Position numbers and translations under genes: made by a program. A stretch of 64,000 nt of DNA from Wocania ichthyoenteri Th78 (GTDB lineage: Bacteria; Bacteroidota; Bacteroidia; Flavobacteriales; Flavobacteriaceae), in NCBI RefSeq assembly GCF_000789235.1, contig NZ_KN525716.1:1943169-2007168 (forward strand), in the 5' to 3' direction. The notes under the pieces were generated by a model. It had not been told where the DNA came from and did not search any database. It saw only the letters and a program-made list of their open reading frames with translations. This document shows positions 1-9,708 of this stretch, piece after piece. Numbering within the stretch: the stretch's first letter is position 1; the number at the start of each line of letters is the position of its first letter.

Positions 1-450
1 ACATTGTGCACCCACATCTTCAAGTCTTTTACATAAAACAGGGTCTGCATGAATATATGGCATGACTACAAAACCTAATTTTACAAGTTCTTCAGCAGCT
101 TTAAGTGTTTCAATGGGATCTGGTAATAAATACTTCGGGTCTGGATGAATTTCTAATTTAATCCAATTGGTTTCTAATGCCTCACGTGCAAGTTGAGCTG
201 CAAAAACCGCTTCTTTAGCATCTCTAACTCCAGAAGTATTTGGCAGTAGGTTTACGCTTGGACGTAAAATACTTTGTAGCATTTTATCCTCTTCATTACC
301 AAGGTCTACACGCTTAAGAGCAACTGTAATTAATTCACTTTCTGATGCTATTAAAGCTTTGGACATTAAGTTATTCGAGCTAAATTTTCCTGTTCCAGTA
401 AACAGTCTTGAACTAAACTCTTTATCTGCTATTTTTAAAATATCGTTCAT
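1..450 (-). CDS. thiG: Thiazole synthase ThiG (partial, N-terminal 150 residues)
   Basis: This open frame runs off the left edge of the window, so only the first 150 residues are seen. ThiG forms the thiazole phosphate moiety of thiamine from deoxyxylulose 5-phosphate, dehydroglycine and ThiS thiocarboxylate. The visible part reads as a TIM-barrel start ([19 protein letters not shown]) and includes the W-I-K-L-E stretch whose lysine forms the Schiff base with the sugar, followed by [11 protein letters not shown]. The ATG lies at the right end of the frame, 20 bases after the thiE stop, and it is the last visible gene of the riboswitch-controlled thi operon. thiH and an adenylating enzyme would be expected beyond the edge. 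Confidence 0.95.
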   Translation of the reverse strand, partial: MNDILKIADKEFSSRLFTGTGKFSSNNLMSKALIASESELITVALKRVDLGNEEDKMLQSILRPSVNLLPNTSGVRDAKEAVFAAQLAREALETNWIKLEIHPDPKYLLPDPIETLKAAEELVKLGFVVMPYIHADPVLCKRLEDVGAQC

Positions 451-470
451 AAATTAAGGCTAATAAATGT

Positions 471-1115
471 TTATTTAAATGTATGGCGTTGCTCTTGTGT
501 TGAAGATGCATTTAGCAATTCGTTAAATGTTCTTATTCTGTTAAAATTATAAGTAATATCTCCAGATACAGCAATTCCAGAAATACCAGCTTCTAATAAG
601 CCTGTAACATCATTTAAAGTTATGCCTCCAATACCAATTATAGGAACTTCGGTGTTTAAGGCTTCTATAATTGCTGTGTACCCTTCTAAGCCTAAAACTG
701 GGCTTAAATTATCTTTGGTTGTTGTAAATCTAAAGGGTCCTAATCCAATATAGTCGACTTCTTTACCTATTAATGATTCGCAATCTTGCAAGGTATTTGC
801 TGTTCCGCCAATCATTTGCCAGGTGTATATATGTTTTCTAGCAATGGTAGGGCAGGTGTCTTGTTTTCCTAAATGCACGCCGTCTGCCTTAACGGCTTTG
901 GCTATTTTATAATAATCATTTATAATTAATCTGGTTTGAAAATGAGACGTAATTTCTCTAGCTTCCGTAGCTAGTTTTAAAATCTTCTTTTCCGATACAT
1001 TTTTTAAACGCAATTGGACTAATTCTGCTCCAGAAGTGCATGCTTTTTGAATGTTTTCTAAATGTTTTTTTGGAGAAGCACCTTGCGATATATAATGTAA
1101 TTTAGGTATAGTCAT
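471..1115 (-). CDS. thiE: Thiamine phosphate synthase ThiE
   Basis: This protein of 214 residues joins HMP-pyrophosphate and thiazole phosphate to give thiamine phosphate. It carries the family motifs in order: QLRLKN near residue 35 (diphosphate binding), LIINDYYKIAKAVKADGVHLG near residues 63-83, an IGLGPFRFTTTK loop near 124-135, and a GIGGI phosphate-binding turn near 161. The length is normal for ThiE. The ATG lies 3 bases after the thiD stop, so the two are translationally close. This is the better conserved of two ThiE-like genes in the operon and is probably the working enzyme. Confidence 0.93.
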   Translation of the reverse strand: MTIPKLHYISQGASPKKHLENIQKACTSGAELVQLRLKNVSEKKILKLATEAREITSHFQTRLIINDYYKIAKAVKADGVHLGKQDTCPTIARKHIYTWQMIGGTANTLQDCESLIGKEVDYIGLGPFRFTTTKDNLSPVLGLEGYTAIIEALNTEVPIIGIGGITLNDVTGLLEAGISGIAVSGDITYNFNRIRTFNELLNASSTQEQRHTFK

Positions 1116-1118
1116 GTC

Positions 1119-1889
1119 TTAGTTCTTTATTATTGGGTATTTGTGGTTGCCAAGTAAACTTGTGTTTGAATTTAAAAACGCCTCGATGTAATTTTTTGTA
1201 AAAATACAAGCATCTTCTAGCGGAATATCATGCATTATATTACACGCTAAAGCAGCAGATAACACACAACCACTTCCATGTTTTTCTGAAATTTTTTCTG
1301 CTTTTGGAGGGATATTTACCATTACAATTTTACGGTAATATAATGCATCCCATCCCTTTTTGTCTGTTCTATGTCCGCCTTTTAAATAGATATTTGTTAA
1401 ACGACTAATGTGTTCTATGGTATCCAGAACATCTAAATTTGGATGTAAAAGTTTTATTTCATCATAATTAGGTGTAATAAGGAAACATTGCGTCCAGATT
1501 TTATCCAATAGATTTTGATTTTCAGTGGCATGAAAATCAAAACCAGTTGTTGCCTTTATAATAGGATCTAATATGATTTTAACTTCGGAATTTAAGATGT
1601 GTAATTTATCCAATACCACCGCTAATACCTCCCAAGATTTTATTATACCAATTTTAACTACTGAAATTTTAAAACGTTCGAAAAGTATTTCTATTTGAGA
1701 AAGAATAACTTCGGGAGACATCCATTCGCAGTGTTTAAAATCAATATCGTTTTGAACAGTAACAGCAGTACAAACAGATAATCCATATAAATTATGCGCT
1801 TCAAATGTTTTAATATCCGAAGTTATACCAGCGCCTCCCGAAGGATCATGACCGGCAATGGTTAGTATGTACTTTTTATCGTTTTGCAT
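1119..1889 (-). CDS. thiD: Hydroxymethylpyrimidine (phosphate) kinase ThiD
   Basis: The 256-residue product is a ribokinase-fold kinase that phosphorylates HMP and HMP-phosphate for thiamine synthesis. The N-terminal GHDPSGGAGITSDIKTFEAH is the HMP-binding signature. Near residue 204 the anion-hole motif reads K-H-G-S-G-C, a serine version of the usual GTGC, which keeps the glycine pair and the cysteine. It sits between the ThiE-like gene upstream, from which it is separated by a palindromic repeat, and thiE downstream. The length matches the family, and the ATG is the only sensible start. Confidence 0.93.
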   Translation of the reverse strand: MQNDKKYILTIAGHDPSGGAGITSDIKTFEAHNLYGLSVCTAVTVQNDIDFKHCEWMSPEVILSQIEILFERFKISVVKIGIIKSWEVLAVVLDKLHILNSEVKIILDPIIKATTGFDFHATENQNLLDKIWTQCFLITPNYDEIKLLHPNLDVLDTIEHISRLTNIYLKGGHRTDKKGWDALYYRKIVMVNIPPKAEKISEKHGSGCVLSAALACNIMHDIPLEDACIFTKNYIEAFLNSNTSLLGNHKYPIIKN

Positions 1890-1919
1890 TATTCAAATTT
1901 GTAATCTTTAGCTTGTTAG

Positions 1920-1988
1920 TTATTGTCACCTTGAGCGCAGTCGAAACCTATTTTTAATACCTTTCGACTGCGCTCAAGGTGACAATAA
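1920..1988. repeat. Perfect 27-bp inverted repeat (REP-like palindrome) inside the thi operon
   Basis: Left arm 1920-1946 and right arm 1962-1988 are exact reverse complements over 27 bases with a 15-base AT-rich loop. The arm core is CACCTTGAGCGCAGTCGAAA. The right arm overlaps the 3' end of the upstream ThiE-like gene: its stop codon (1974-1976) and its last codons lie inside the palindrome. A related half-copy lies near 32811. In RNA it would form a very stable hairpin between two operon genes. Confidence 0.9.
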
Positions 1989-2576
1989 ATTTTTAAAGTG
2001 ACTTTTCATTTTTTTGAAAACGGCAATAGGTTCATTACTATTCCAAATACCTCCCAAAACACCAACGCCTTTAAACCCTAATTTATCGAATTCTAATAAG
2101 TTATCTGATGAAACGCCTCCCATGCCAACAATGGTTTTATCAATATGATTAACATCGAAACCACGACCGTTATAGCTTTGTTTTGATATAGATGAAAACA
2201 CTGGGCTTAGTAGATGATAATCAAATTCGAAATAGCATTTTTCTATATCTTCGGGTTCGTGAAATGATGAACTTATGGTTTTACCAAACATATTAAGACC
2301 TTTAAAATATTGGCCTGGGTTGTTTATATGATCTATTCGTTTTTGCTCTTGAAAGTGGATCCCTTTTAAATTATACTCATTTATTAACTCATGAAAATAA
2401 TGTACTACTATTTTGTTGTGATATTGTTTATCTATCTGATTTAAGTAATTACAATGCCCCTCATAATTTTTATGTGGTTTTCTAAAATGATAGTATTGTA
2501 ATCCTTCTTGAAATAACTGATTTAGTATTTCAATTTCATTTGGAACATCATTCTCCGGGGTTATTATGACTATCAT
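1974..2576 (-). CDS. Divergent ThiE/TenI-family protein
   Basis: The 200-residue product has the layout of a thiamine phosphate synthase/TenI barrel: an opening IVIITPEND, YYHFRKP where ThiE has its substrate arginine/lysine strand, GIHFQEQ in place of GVHLGQ, a HLLSPVFSS loop, and a VGMGGVSSDN turn followed by GVGVLGGI. The asparagine-aspartate of the ThiE INDY motif is replaced (VVHYFHEL), so classical ThiE activity is doubtful. A TenI-like or helper role in thiazole chemistry is an inference from its place in the thi operon between thiC and thiD. Its final residues LLSP and its stop codon are encoded within the neighbouring palindromic repeat. Confidence 0.75.
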   Translation of the reverse strand: MIVIITPENDVPNEIEILNQLFQEGLQYYHFRKPHKNYEGHCNYLNQIDKQYHNKIVVHYFHELINEYNLKGIHFQEQKRIDHINNPGQYFKGLNMFGKTISSSFHEPEDIEKCYFEFDYHLLSPVFSSISKQSYNGRGFDVNHIDKTIVGMGGVSSDNLLEFDKLGFKGVGVLGGIWNSNEPIAVFKKMKSHFKNLLSP

Positions 2577-2585
2577 TTTTATTGA

Positions 2586-2674
2586 GTTAGGGATTGCAGT
2601 AAAAATCCTTTTGCTTTTTCACAAAAGATTGTAACGGAAAGCCCGCCGTTGCTTTTCTAAAAAAGCGGTGGAAC
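2586..2674 (-). repeat. Structured 3'-UTR repeat element, copy 1 (after thiC)
   Basis: Read on the minus strand, this begins 15-20 bases after the thiC stop and ends 10 bases before the ThiE-like start. It contains a GC-richer hairpin (CCGCTTTTTTAGAAAAGC), a GGCTTTCCG box, a CTTTTG-loop-CAAAAG hairpin, and a terminal GGATT-type arm ending ATCCCTAAC. The same order of parts recurs at 26812-26903 and 47421-47579. The function is unknown. Confidence 0.75.
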
Positions 2675-2689
2675 TTTCTAATCTTTATT

Positions 2690-4570
<1,881 letters not shown>

Positions 4571-4591
4571 TTACTAATAACAAGGCTACTA

Positions 4592-4795
4592 TTATCCGCC
4601 CTGAGTAGCTTGAATAATTAAAATTTGATCTTGATTTACTAATCGTTGCGTTGCCCAATTAGCATTTGGAATAATGTTTTGATTTATGGCTACAGCTATA
4701 CCTTTTAATGGTGAATTTAAGAATTGTAATAATTGTAAAATGTTGGTGTTTGGCTTAAGCTCTACTTCTTTTTCGTTTACATAAATAGTTATCAT
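4592..4795 (-). CDS. thiS: Sulfur carrier protein ThiS
   Basis: This is a 67-residue ubiquitin-like sulfur carrier that ends in the essential Gly-Gly (IIQATQGG), which is adenylated and then thiocarboxylated to feed sulfur to ThiG. The start MITIYVNEKEVEL fits the beta-grasp fold. It is the first gene of the thi operon, about 120 bases downstream of the TPP riboswitch. Length and ending are textbook for ThiS. Confidence 0.95.
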   Translation of the reverse strand: MITIYVNEKEVELKPNTNILQLLQFLNSPLKGIAVAINQNIIPNANWATQRLVNQDQILIIQATQGG

Positions 4796-4913
4796 ATACA
4801 GTATATTAAATATGCTGTAAATAGTAGAGGCAAAAAACTTTGAAAAGTTATATTATCGTGATTACGATATATAAAATAGAAATGCTGTAAACACATATTG
4901 CAATGCGTATTTC

Positions 4914-4998
4914 AACTTTTCCCTTCGTCGGTACTAACCGTATCAGGTTCAAAGGGTTTTTCTCAGTTCTGAAATAAATTAGAACACCCCTAAAGTTT
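4914..4998 (-). promoter_or_regulatory. TPP riboswitch (thi box)
   Basis: On the minus strand the element carries the conserved thi-box parts: TTTAGGGGTGTTCT, then CTGAGAAAAACCCTTTGAAC, then CTGATACGGTTAGTACCGAC and GAAGGGAAAAGTT. The P1 helix closes by AACTTT (4992-4997) with AAAGTT (4914-4919). It precedes thiS and so controls the whole thi operon by thiamine pyrophosphate. No clear intrinsic terminator follows, so translational or another type of control is possible. Confidence 0.96.
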
Positions 4999-5071
4999 AC
5001 GCTGCGAATATATTAAAAAATAGGAGTTCGGTATAATTATTTCGTTAAAAAAACGAAAACGGGATTGCATA

Positions 5072-5170
5072 TCAAGAACGAATCTTTAGGAAAAAAGGAG
5101 GGGTTGAGCGTGGTTTATTCATTATCTGAGTAATATCATCAACACTTTGATTATCATATGGTTGTTTCAT
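5072..5170 (-). CDS. Possible 32-residue small protein or gene remnant
   Basis: A short ATG frame (MKQPYDNQSVDDITQIMNKP, then a proline-phenylalanine-rich tail ending IRS) lies on the minus strand between the M1 peptidase and the thi riboswitch. The amino-acid composition is plausible for a real peptide, but the frame is too short to judge. It has no recognised domain, no visible ribosome binding site, and a hairpin follows its stop. It may be chance, a small peptide translated from the peptidase transcript, or the front end of a decayed gene. Confidence 0.22.
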   Translation of the reverse strand: MKQPYDNQSVDDITQIMNKPRSTPPFFLKIRS

Positions 5171-5244
5171 ATAAGTTTTAACAATCTTAGGTGCTTGAAA
5201 TTAGCTTTGCCAGATTTTAAATTTTTGTAAAAAATAACAAGCAG

Positions 5245-7053
5245 TTACTTTTTATTATTCTCTTTATCAATATCTGCCATCATTTCTTTTGGGTCTATTT
5301 GAACAGATTGTATCGCTTTTGAAGTTTTAAAAGTATAAGTAGGATATGCCCAAGCCCAATCTTTTATTAGAGTTGCGTTAGTTGGTTTTTCGCCACGCAT
5401 CATTTGTAGTGGAATGTAAAAATCCTCTGTACTACCATCAGTATATGTTACCGTTAAATCTATAGGCATTGGCATTAAGCCAATACGCTCTAAAGTAATA
5501 GTACTCTCTTCAATAGATTTAATGCTATAATCAATAGTATTTGTTGTTTGAGCAAAATCGATTAAATACCAATCGAGTTCTAAACCAGTTATTTTTTCAG
5601 CTGTTCTTATAATATCTAGCGGTTTAGGATGTTTAAAAGCAAAATCGTTAAAATATTTTTTTATGGTTTCTTTTAAGTTTTCTTCACCAATTACATAGCC
5701 TAATTGAGCCAAAAATACGGCACCTTTGCTATAAGCTAAAGTTCCGTATACGCTATTTAATTGATACCTATCTGCGTGTGTGGTAAGCGGTTGTTCTAAA
5801 CCAGATTTAGCTAAGCGTATATAGCTTGTATAGGCGTTTTCGAGAGGTTTTTTTTTACCTTGATTTAAAATATAATCCATAGCATGGTTACTAATGTATG
5901 TGGTAAAGCCTTCGTCCATCCATTCATGCTTAGCTTCGTTTGTTGCTAACAAAAACTGAAACCAAGTGTGTGCTAGTTCGTGTGCTGTAACACCTACTAA
6001 ACTACCAAAGCTTCTTTTTCCCGTTATTAAAGTACTCATAGCATACTCCATACCACCATCTCCACCTTGAATTACAGAGTATTGCTTGTAAGGATATTTG
6101 CCAATATGTTCGCTAAAGTATTGCATAAGCTCCACCGTTTTTGGTTGTAGCTTTTTCCAGTTTTCCTTTTGCTCAGCACTTAAAGTACTCTTGTAGTAAA
6201 AATTGAGTGTTGGACCATTAGGGACCTGCATGGTATCGTGAATATAATCAGGATCTGCTGCCCAAGCAAAATCATGTACGTTAGGTGCTTTAAAATGTAG
6301 CGTTTTCTTATTTCCCTTTATAACAGGTTGGTCTTGTTTATAACCCGTGCCACCAACCACATAATTTTTATCAATGGAAAGTTTTACATCAAAATTACCC
6401 CAAACACTATGAAACTCTCTTCCTATGTAAGGATCTGCATGCCAACCTTCAAAATCGTATTCGGCTAATTTTGGATACCATTGTACCATAGAAAGGGCTA
6501 CACCTTCCTTATTATTTCTTCCAGAACGCCGAATTTGAACTGGCACTTGCGCGTCAAAAAGCATATCAAATGTTACACGCTCTCCTGGTTGAATAGGCTT
6601 TGCTAAATCTACTTCTAATACTGTACCAACAGTTTCATGTTTTATAGTAACACCATTTTGTTTTAAAGAATTGACTTTTATATAGCCAATTTCGTTAGGC
6701 TTTAATTTACTAATTCTATCACCAACTCTAGAATCTGGATCTGCAATAGTTCTAGACCTTACATCCATTTCGCTACCGGGTTGAAAGGCATTAAAATATA
6801 AATGATAATACACACGGTTTAATACATCGGGTGAATTATTAGTATATATCAGTTGTTGTGTTCCTTTATATTGATAGGTGTTTACATCCATATCTATTTC
6901 CATTTTGTAATCTACATGTTGTTGCCAATATCCAGATTTTTGTGTTGAAGGTGGAATTGGAGTTGCAGGTGCTTGAGCAACGACTATATCCTTTTGACTG
7001 TTACAAGATAAAATTAAGAATAAGCCGAAAATTGAAAGAAGAACTCTTTTCAT
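5245..7053 (-). CDS. M1-family zinc aminopeptidase lipoprotein
   Basis: The 602-residue product starts with a lipoprotein signal (FLILSCNS, cysteine at residue 17), so it should be anchored in an envelope membrane. The gluzincin core is clear: substrate-recognition motif GGMEYAMS near 335 (a variant of GAMEN), zinc motif HELAHTWF near 360, and the third ligand in WMDEGFTTYISN about 20 residues later. The N-terminal beta-sheet domain precedes the catalytic domain, and a C-terminal region of about 150 residues follows. It probably trims peptides in the periplasm or at the outer membrane. It is monocistronic or loosely linked with the S8 peptidase upstream (51-base gap). Confidence 0.92.
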   Translation of the reverse strand: MKRVLLSIFGLFLILSCNSQKDIVVAQAPATPIPPSTQKSGYWQQHVDYKMEIDMDVNTYQYKGTQQLIYTNNSPDVLNRVYYHLYFNAFQPGSEMDVRSRTIADPDSRVGDRISKLKPNEIGYIKVNSLKQNGVTIKHETVGTVLEVDLAKPIQPGERVTFDMLFDAQVPVQIRRSGRNNKEGVALSMVQWYPKLAEYDFEGWHADPYIGREFHSVWGNFDVKLSIDKNYVVGGTGYKQDQPVIKGNKKTLHFKAPNVHDFAWAADPDYIHDTMQVPNGPTLNFYYKSTLSAEQKENWKKLQPKTVELMQYFSEHIGKYPYKQYSVIQGGDGGMEYAMSTLITGKRSFGSLVGVTAHELAHTWFQFLLATNEAKHEWMDEGFTTYISNHAMDYILNQGKKKPLENAYTSYIRLAKSGLEQPLTTHADRYQLNSVYGTLAYSKGAVFLAQLGYVIGEENLKETIKKYFNDFAFKHPKPLDIIRTAEKITGLELDWYLIDFAQTTNTIDYSIKSIEESTITLERIGLMPMPIDLTVTYTDGSTEDFYIPLQMMRGEKPTNATLIKDWAWAYPTYTFKTSKAIQSVQIDPKEMMADIDKENNKK

Positions 7054-7104
7054 TGTTTTACAATTTTTAATACAGAATTATAATGCCTTCTGATAATAAT
7101 AAAG

Positions 7105-8718
7105 TTATTTAGATAATTGAGCTGCCATAATTAAAGCGTTGTAGGCATTAACTATTTTTGAAGATTTCACTAAATCTCCTAAAGGTTTTACATTATTAGT
7201 GTCGCCACCAACAATTACTTTAGTTTTAACGGCAAGACCAGAATCCATAAGAATTTGCTTTACCTGTGCCGCACTTAATTTTGGATAATAAGAACGAATT
7301 AAAGCCGCAACTCCTGCAACTCCTGGAGCAGCCATAGATGTTCCTCCTTTAGTGTCATATTCGTTTTCTGGTATGGTTGAGTATATTTTTGCTCCTGGTG
7401 CTAAAACATCAACATTTATTTTACCGTAGTTAGAAAATCCAGCAATCATTCCGGAACCATATTTAGGCTCTAAAGCACCAACAGTTATAAAAGTATCTGA
7501 AACTTCTGGACCTACACCAACAGCATCATTAGGGTATACATTTTTGTTATCTAAATTTAGACCTTCATTTCCAGCCGCATTAACAAATAACACATCTTTT
7601 TTTCCTGCATAAACAATAGCATCACGTACCCAATCGCTATGTGGAGAATAGTATTTACCAAAGCTTCCATTAATTATCGATGCTCCATTATCAACAGCAT
7701 AACGAATTGCTAAAGCAATATCTTTATCGTATTCATCGCCATTTGGTACTGCACGAATACTCATAATTTTCACGTTATTTGCTACACCATTTACCCCTTT
7801 ACCATTGTTTCTTTCAGCAGCTATAATACCTGCTACATGTGTGCCGTGGCTTTCAGTTTTTTTAACGGGTTTTACATTACCATTTCCGTAACCTGGTTTA
7901 TCGTTAATGTCGTCTGGATTATCACCAGTTTTGCGCCCTTTTAAGTCTTTATTAAAATGATAATTTAAACGCTCATTAATACTTACTAAACCCTCTTCTA
8001 ACTCTTTTATAAAATCATTAACAGATTCCATATCTAAGCTATACACATACTTAACTATTCCAACATATTGCTGTAATGTTTGGTCTTCTGTTTTAATGGC
8101 ATTAACATCGGCTTTAGTGTAATTGCTTTTTTTAAGATGTTTTTTAATGCCTTCATCAGCAATTTTTACCTGTTGTAATGTTTGTTCGTAATTAGATTTA
8201 TAACCTGTGTATTTTTGATATTCTTTATTGTATTCAGCTTGGGCTCTATTATAATCTGGATTGTTTGTATCTCCGCTAGCAATTAATCGTACATATTCTA
8301 ATTGCTCATCGTAGCCGTCTCCTAAAAAATTCCAACCATGAATATCATCAACATATCCATTTTTATCATCGTCTTTTCCATTATTAGGAATTTCTTTTGT
8401 GTTGGTCCAAATAACATCATTTAAATCTTCGTGGTCAATATCAATTCCAGAATCTATAACGGCTACAATTACAGATTTTCCTTTTTTATTTTTAATGATT
8501 TCAGCATAAGCTTTATCGACACTCATTCCAGGAATAGTATCTTTTACTAAATCTAAGTGTCCCCAATTATGTTTTTCAGTTTCTGTTAACTCTGAAACTT
8601 TTAAAGGAACAGTGTCTATGTTTTCAACTGGAGTAGATATTATGCTTGCTGTACTACCACAACCATATAATATTGAAGCTATTGAAACAGTTAGTATGAG
8701 TGATTTTGTTAAGTTCAT
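7105..8718 (-). CDS. Subtilisin-like S8 serine peptidase lipoprotein
   Basis: The 537-residue protein has a lipobox (ILYGCGST, cysteine at 20) and the S8 triad: Asp in VIDSGIDIDHED near 88, His in SHGTHVAGIIAAE near 291, Ser in GGTSMAAPGVAG near 459. The gap between Asp and His is about 200 residues, whereas classical subtilisins have 30-40. The extra part (roughly 145-255) is rich in Lys, Glu, Gln and Tyr and looks helical. It is likely a cell-surface or periplasmic protease. The MBL-fold hydrolase gene ends 16 bases upstream of the start. Confidence 0.92.
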   Translation of the reverse strand: MNLTKSLILTVSIASILYGCGSTASIISTPVENIDTVPLKVSELTETEKHNWGHLDLVKDTIPGMSVDKAYAEIIKNKKGKSVIVAVIDSGIDIDHEDLNDVIWTNTKEIPNNGKDDDKNGYVDDIHGWNFLGDGYDEQLEYVRLIASGDTNNPDYNRAQAEYNKEYQKYTGYKSNYEQTLQQVKIADEGIKKHLKKSNYTKADVNAIKTEDQTLQQYVGIVKYVYSLDMESVNDFIKELEEGLVSINERLNYHFNKDLKGRKTGDNPDDINDKPGYGNGNVKPVKKTESHGTHVAGIIAAERNNGKGVNGVANNVKIMSIRAVPNGDEYDKDIALAIRYAVDNGASIINGSFGKYYSPHSDWVRDAIVYAGKKDVLFVNAAGNEGLNLDNKNVYPNDAVGVGPEVSDTFITVGALEPKYGSGMIAGFSNYGKINVDVLAPGAKIYSTIPENEYDTKGGTSMAAPGVAGVAALIRSYYPKLSAAQVKQILMDSGLAVKTKVIVGGDTNNVKPLGDLVKSSKIVNAYNALIMAAQLSK

Positions 8719-8734
8719 TTTTATAATTTAGGTA

Positions 8735-9595
8735 TTAATTGAATATATCGTTTGTTGATAAAATACTTGCTAATCGAACACCTTTTTCGGTGTGTTTTAC
8801 AGTAATAATTTCGTTATGTGCATCGTGTTCTAAGAACAAGTAATAATTATTATCGGCTGCAAGGTTAAGGAATTTTTCTTTTTCATCTAAAGTTAAAAGC
8901 GGTCTAGTATCGTAACCCATTACATAAGGAATAGGAAGATGCCCAACAGTTGGTAGTAAATCGGCCATAAAGCAAATGGTTTTTCCTTTGTAATTAATCA
9001 TAGGAATCATTTGTTTTTCGGTGTGTCCGTTAGCAAAAAAAATATCAAATCCAAGAGCTGAATTTTTTAGTAAATCGGTTTCAGGAAGTGCCGTAAATTT
9101 TAATTGTCCGCTTTCTTTAATTGGCAAAATATTCTCTTTTAAGAACGATGCTTTTTCACGTTTATTAGGTTGCGTTGCCCACTGCCAATGGTTTTTATTG
9201 CTCCAAAAATGGGCGTTTTTAAAAGCTGTTTCGTAAGCTGTTTTATCAGTATTCCATTTAATACTTCCCCCACAATGGTCAAAATGCAGATGCGTCATAA
9301 ACACATCGGTAATATCATCTTTATTAAAACCCTGTTGTTTAAGAGAGTTGTCTAGAGTATCATTTCCCCAAGGGTGATAGTGTCCAAAAAATTTACTAGA
9401 CTGTTTATCGCCCATGCCATTATCTATTAAAATAAGGCGATTTCCATCTTCAATAAGCAAACAACGAGCGGCAATATCTATCATGTTATTAGCATCGGCT
9501 GGATTGGTACGTTGCCATAACGATTTAGGAACCACACCAAACATGGCGCCTCCATCTAACTTAAAATTCCCGGCATTTATAGGATATAATTTCAT
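8735..9595 (-). CDS. Metallo-beta-lactamase-fold hydrolase
   Basis: The 286-residue protein carries the two-zinc MBL signature THLHFDHCGG near residue 100, a preceding IDNGMGDKQ strand, a NGHTEKQMIP histidine and an FMADLLPTVGH aspartate, all expected metal ligands. It resembles the quorum-quenching lactonase/alkylphosphonate-type branch of MBL proteins, but the substrate cannot be read from sequence. It lacks a signal peptide, suggesting a cytoplasmic location. It lies 16 bases upstream of the S8 peptidase, and co-transcription is plausible. Confidence 0.85.
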   Translation of the reverse strand: MKLYPINAGNFKLDGGAMFGVVPKSLWQRTNPADANNMIDIAARCLLIEDGNRLILIDNGMGDKQSSKFFGHYHPWGNDTLDNSLKQQGFNKDDITDVFMTHLHFDHCGGSIKWNTDKTAYETAFKNAHFWSNKNHWQWATQPNKREKASFLKENILPIKESGQLKFTALPETDLLKNSALGFDIFFANGHTEKQMIPMINYKGKTICFMADLLPTVGHLPIPYVMGYDTRPLLTLDEKEKFLNLAADNNYYLFLEHDAHNEIITVKHTEKGVRLASILSTNDIFN

Positions 9596-9708
9596 AGGGA
9601 TGTAAAATTAAGAAATCTATTGCGAATCATTGAGAAGGTTAAGAATATATTAAGAAAACCTCTTATAGGTATTTGTATGTGAAAGTTATAGTTTGAATGA
9701 AATAAATA

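Larger units (their letters stand above)
4796..5244. other. Gene-poor spacer upstream of the thi operon
   Basis: This 449-base stretch holds the TPP riboswitch (4914-4998), a likely -7 box in front of it (TATATTCG on the minus strand, 5005-5012, one base from TAnnTTTG), a weak TTTCGTT/AACGAAA hairpin at 5040-5058 that may end the upstream peptidase transcript, and a 32-codon open frame (5072-5170). The 118 bases between riboswitch and thiS are AT-rich with only a 5-bp hairpin (ATCGT/ACGAT), so no convincing terminator is seen there. Confidence 0.6.

Noticed and set aside
4796-4913. Transcription terminator downstream of the TPP riboswitch
   Set aside because: Only a 5-bp hairpin without a clear T run is seen, so attenuation by termination is not supported.
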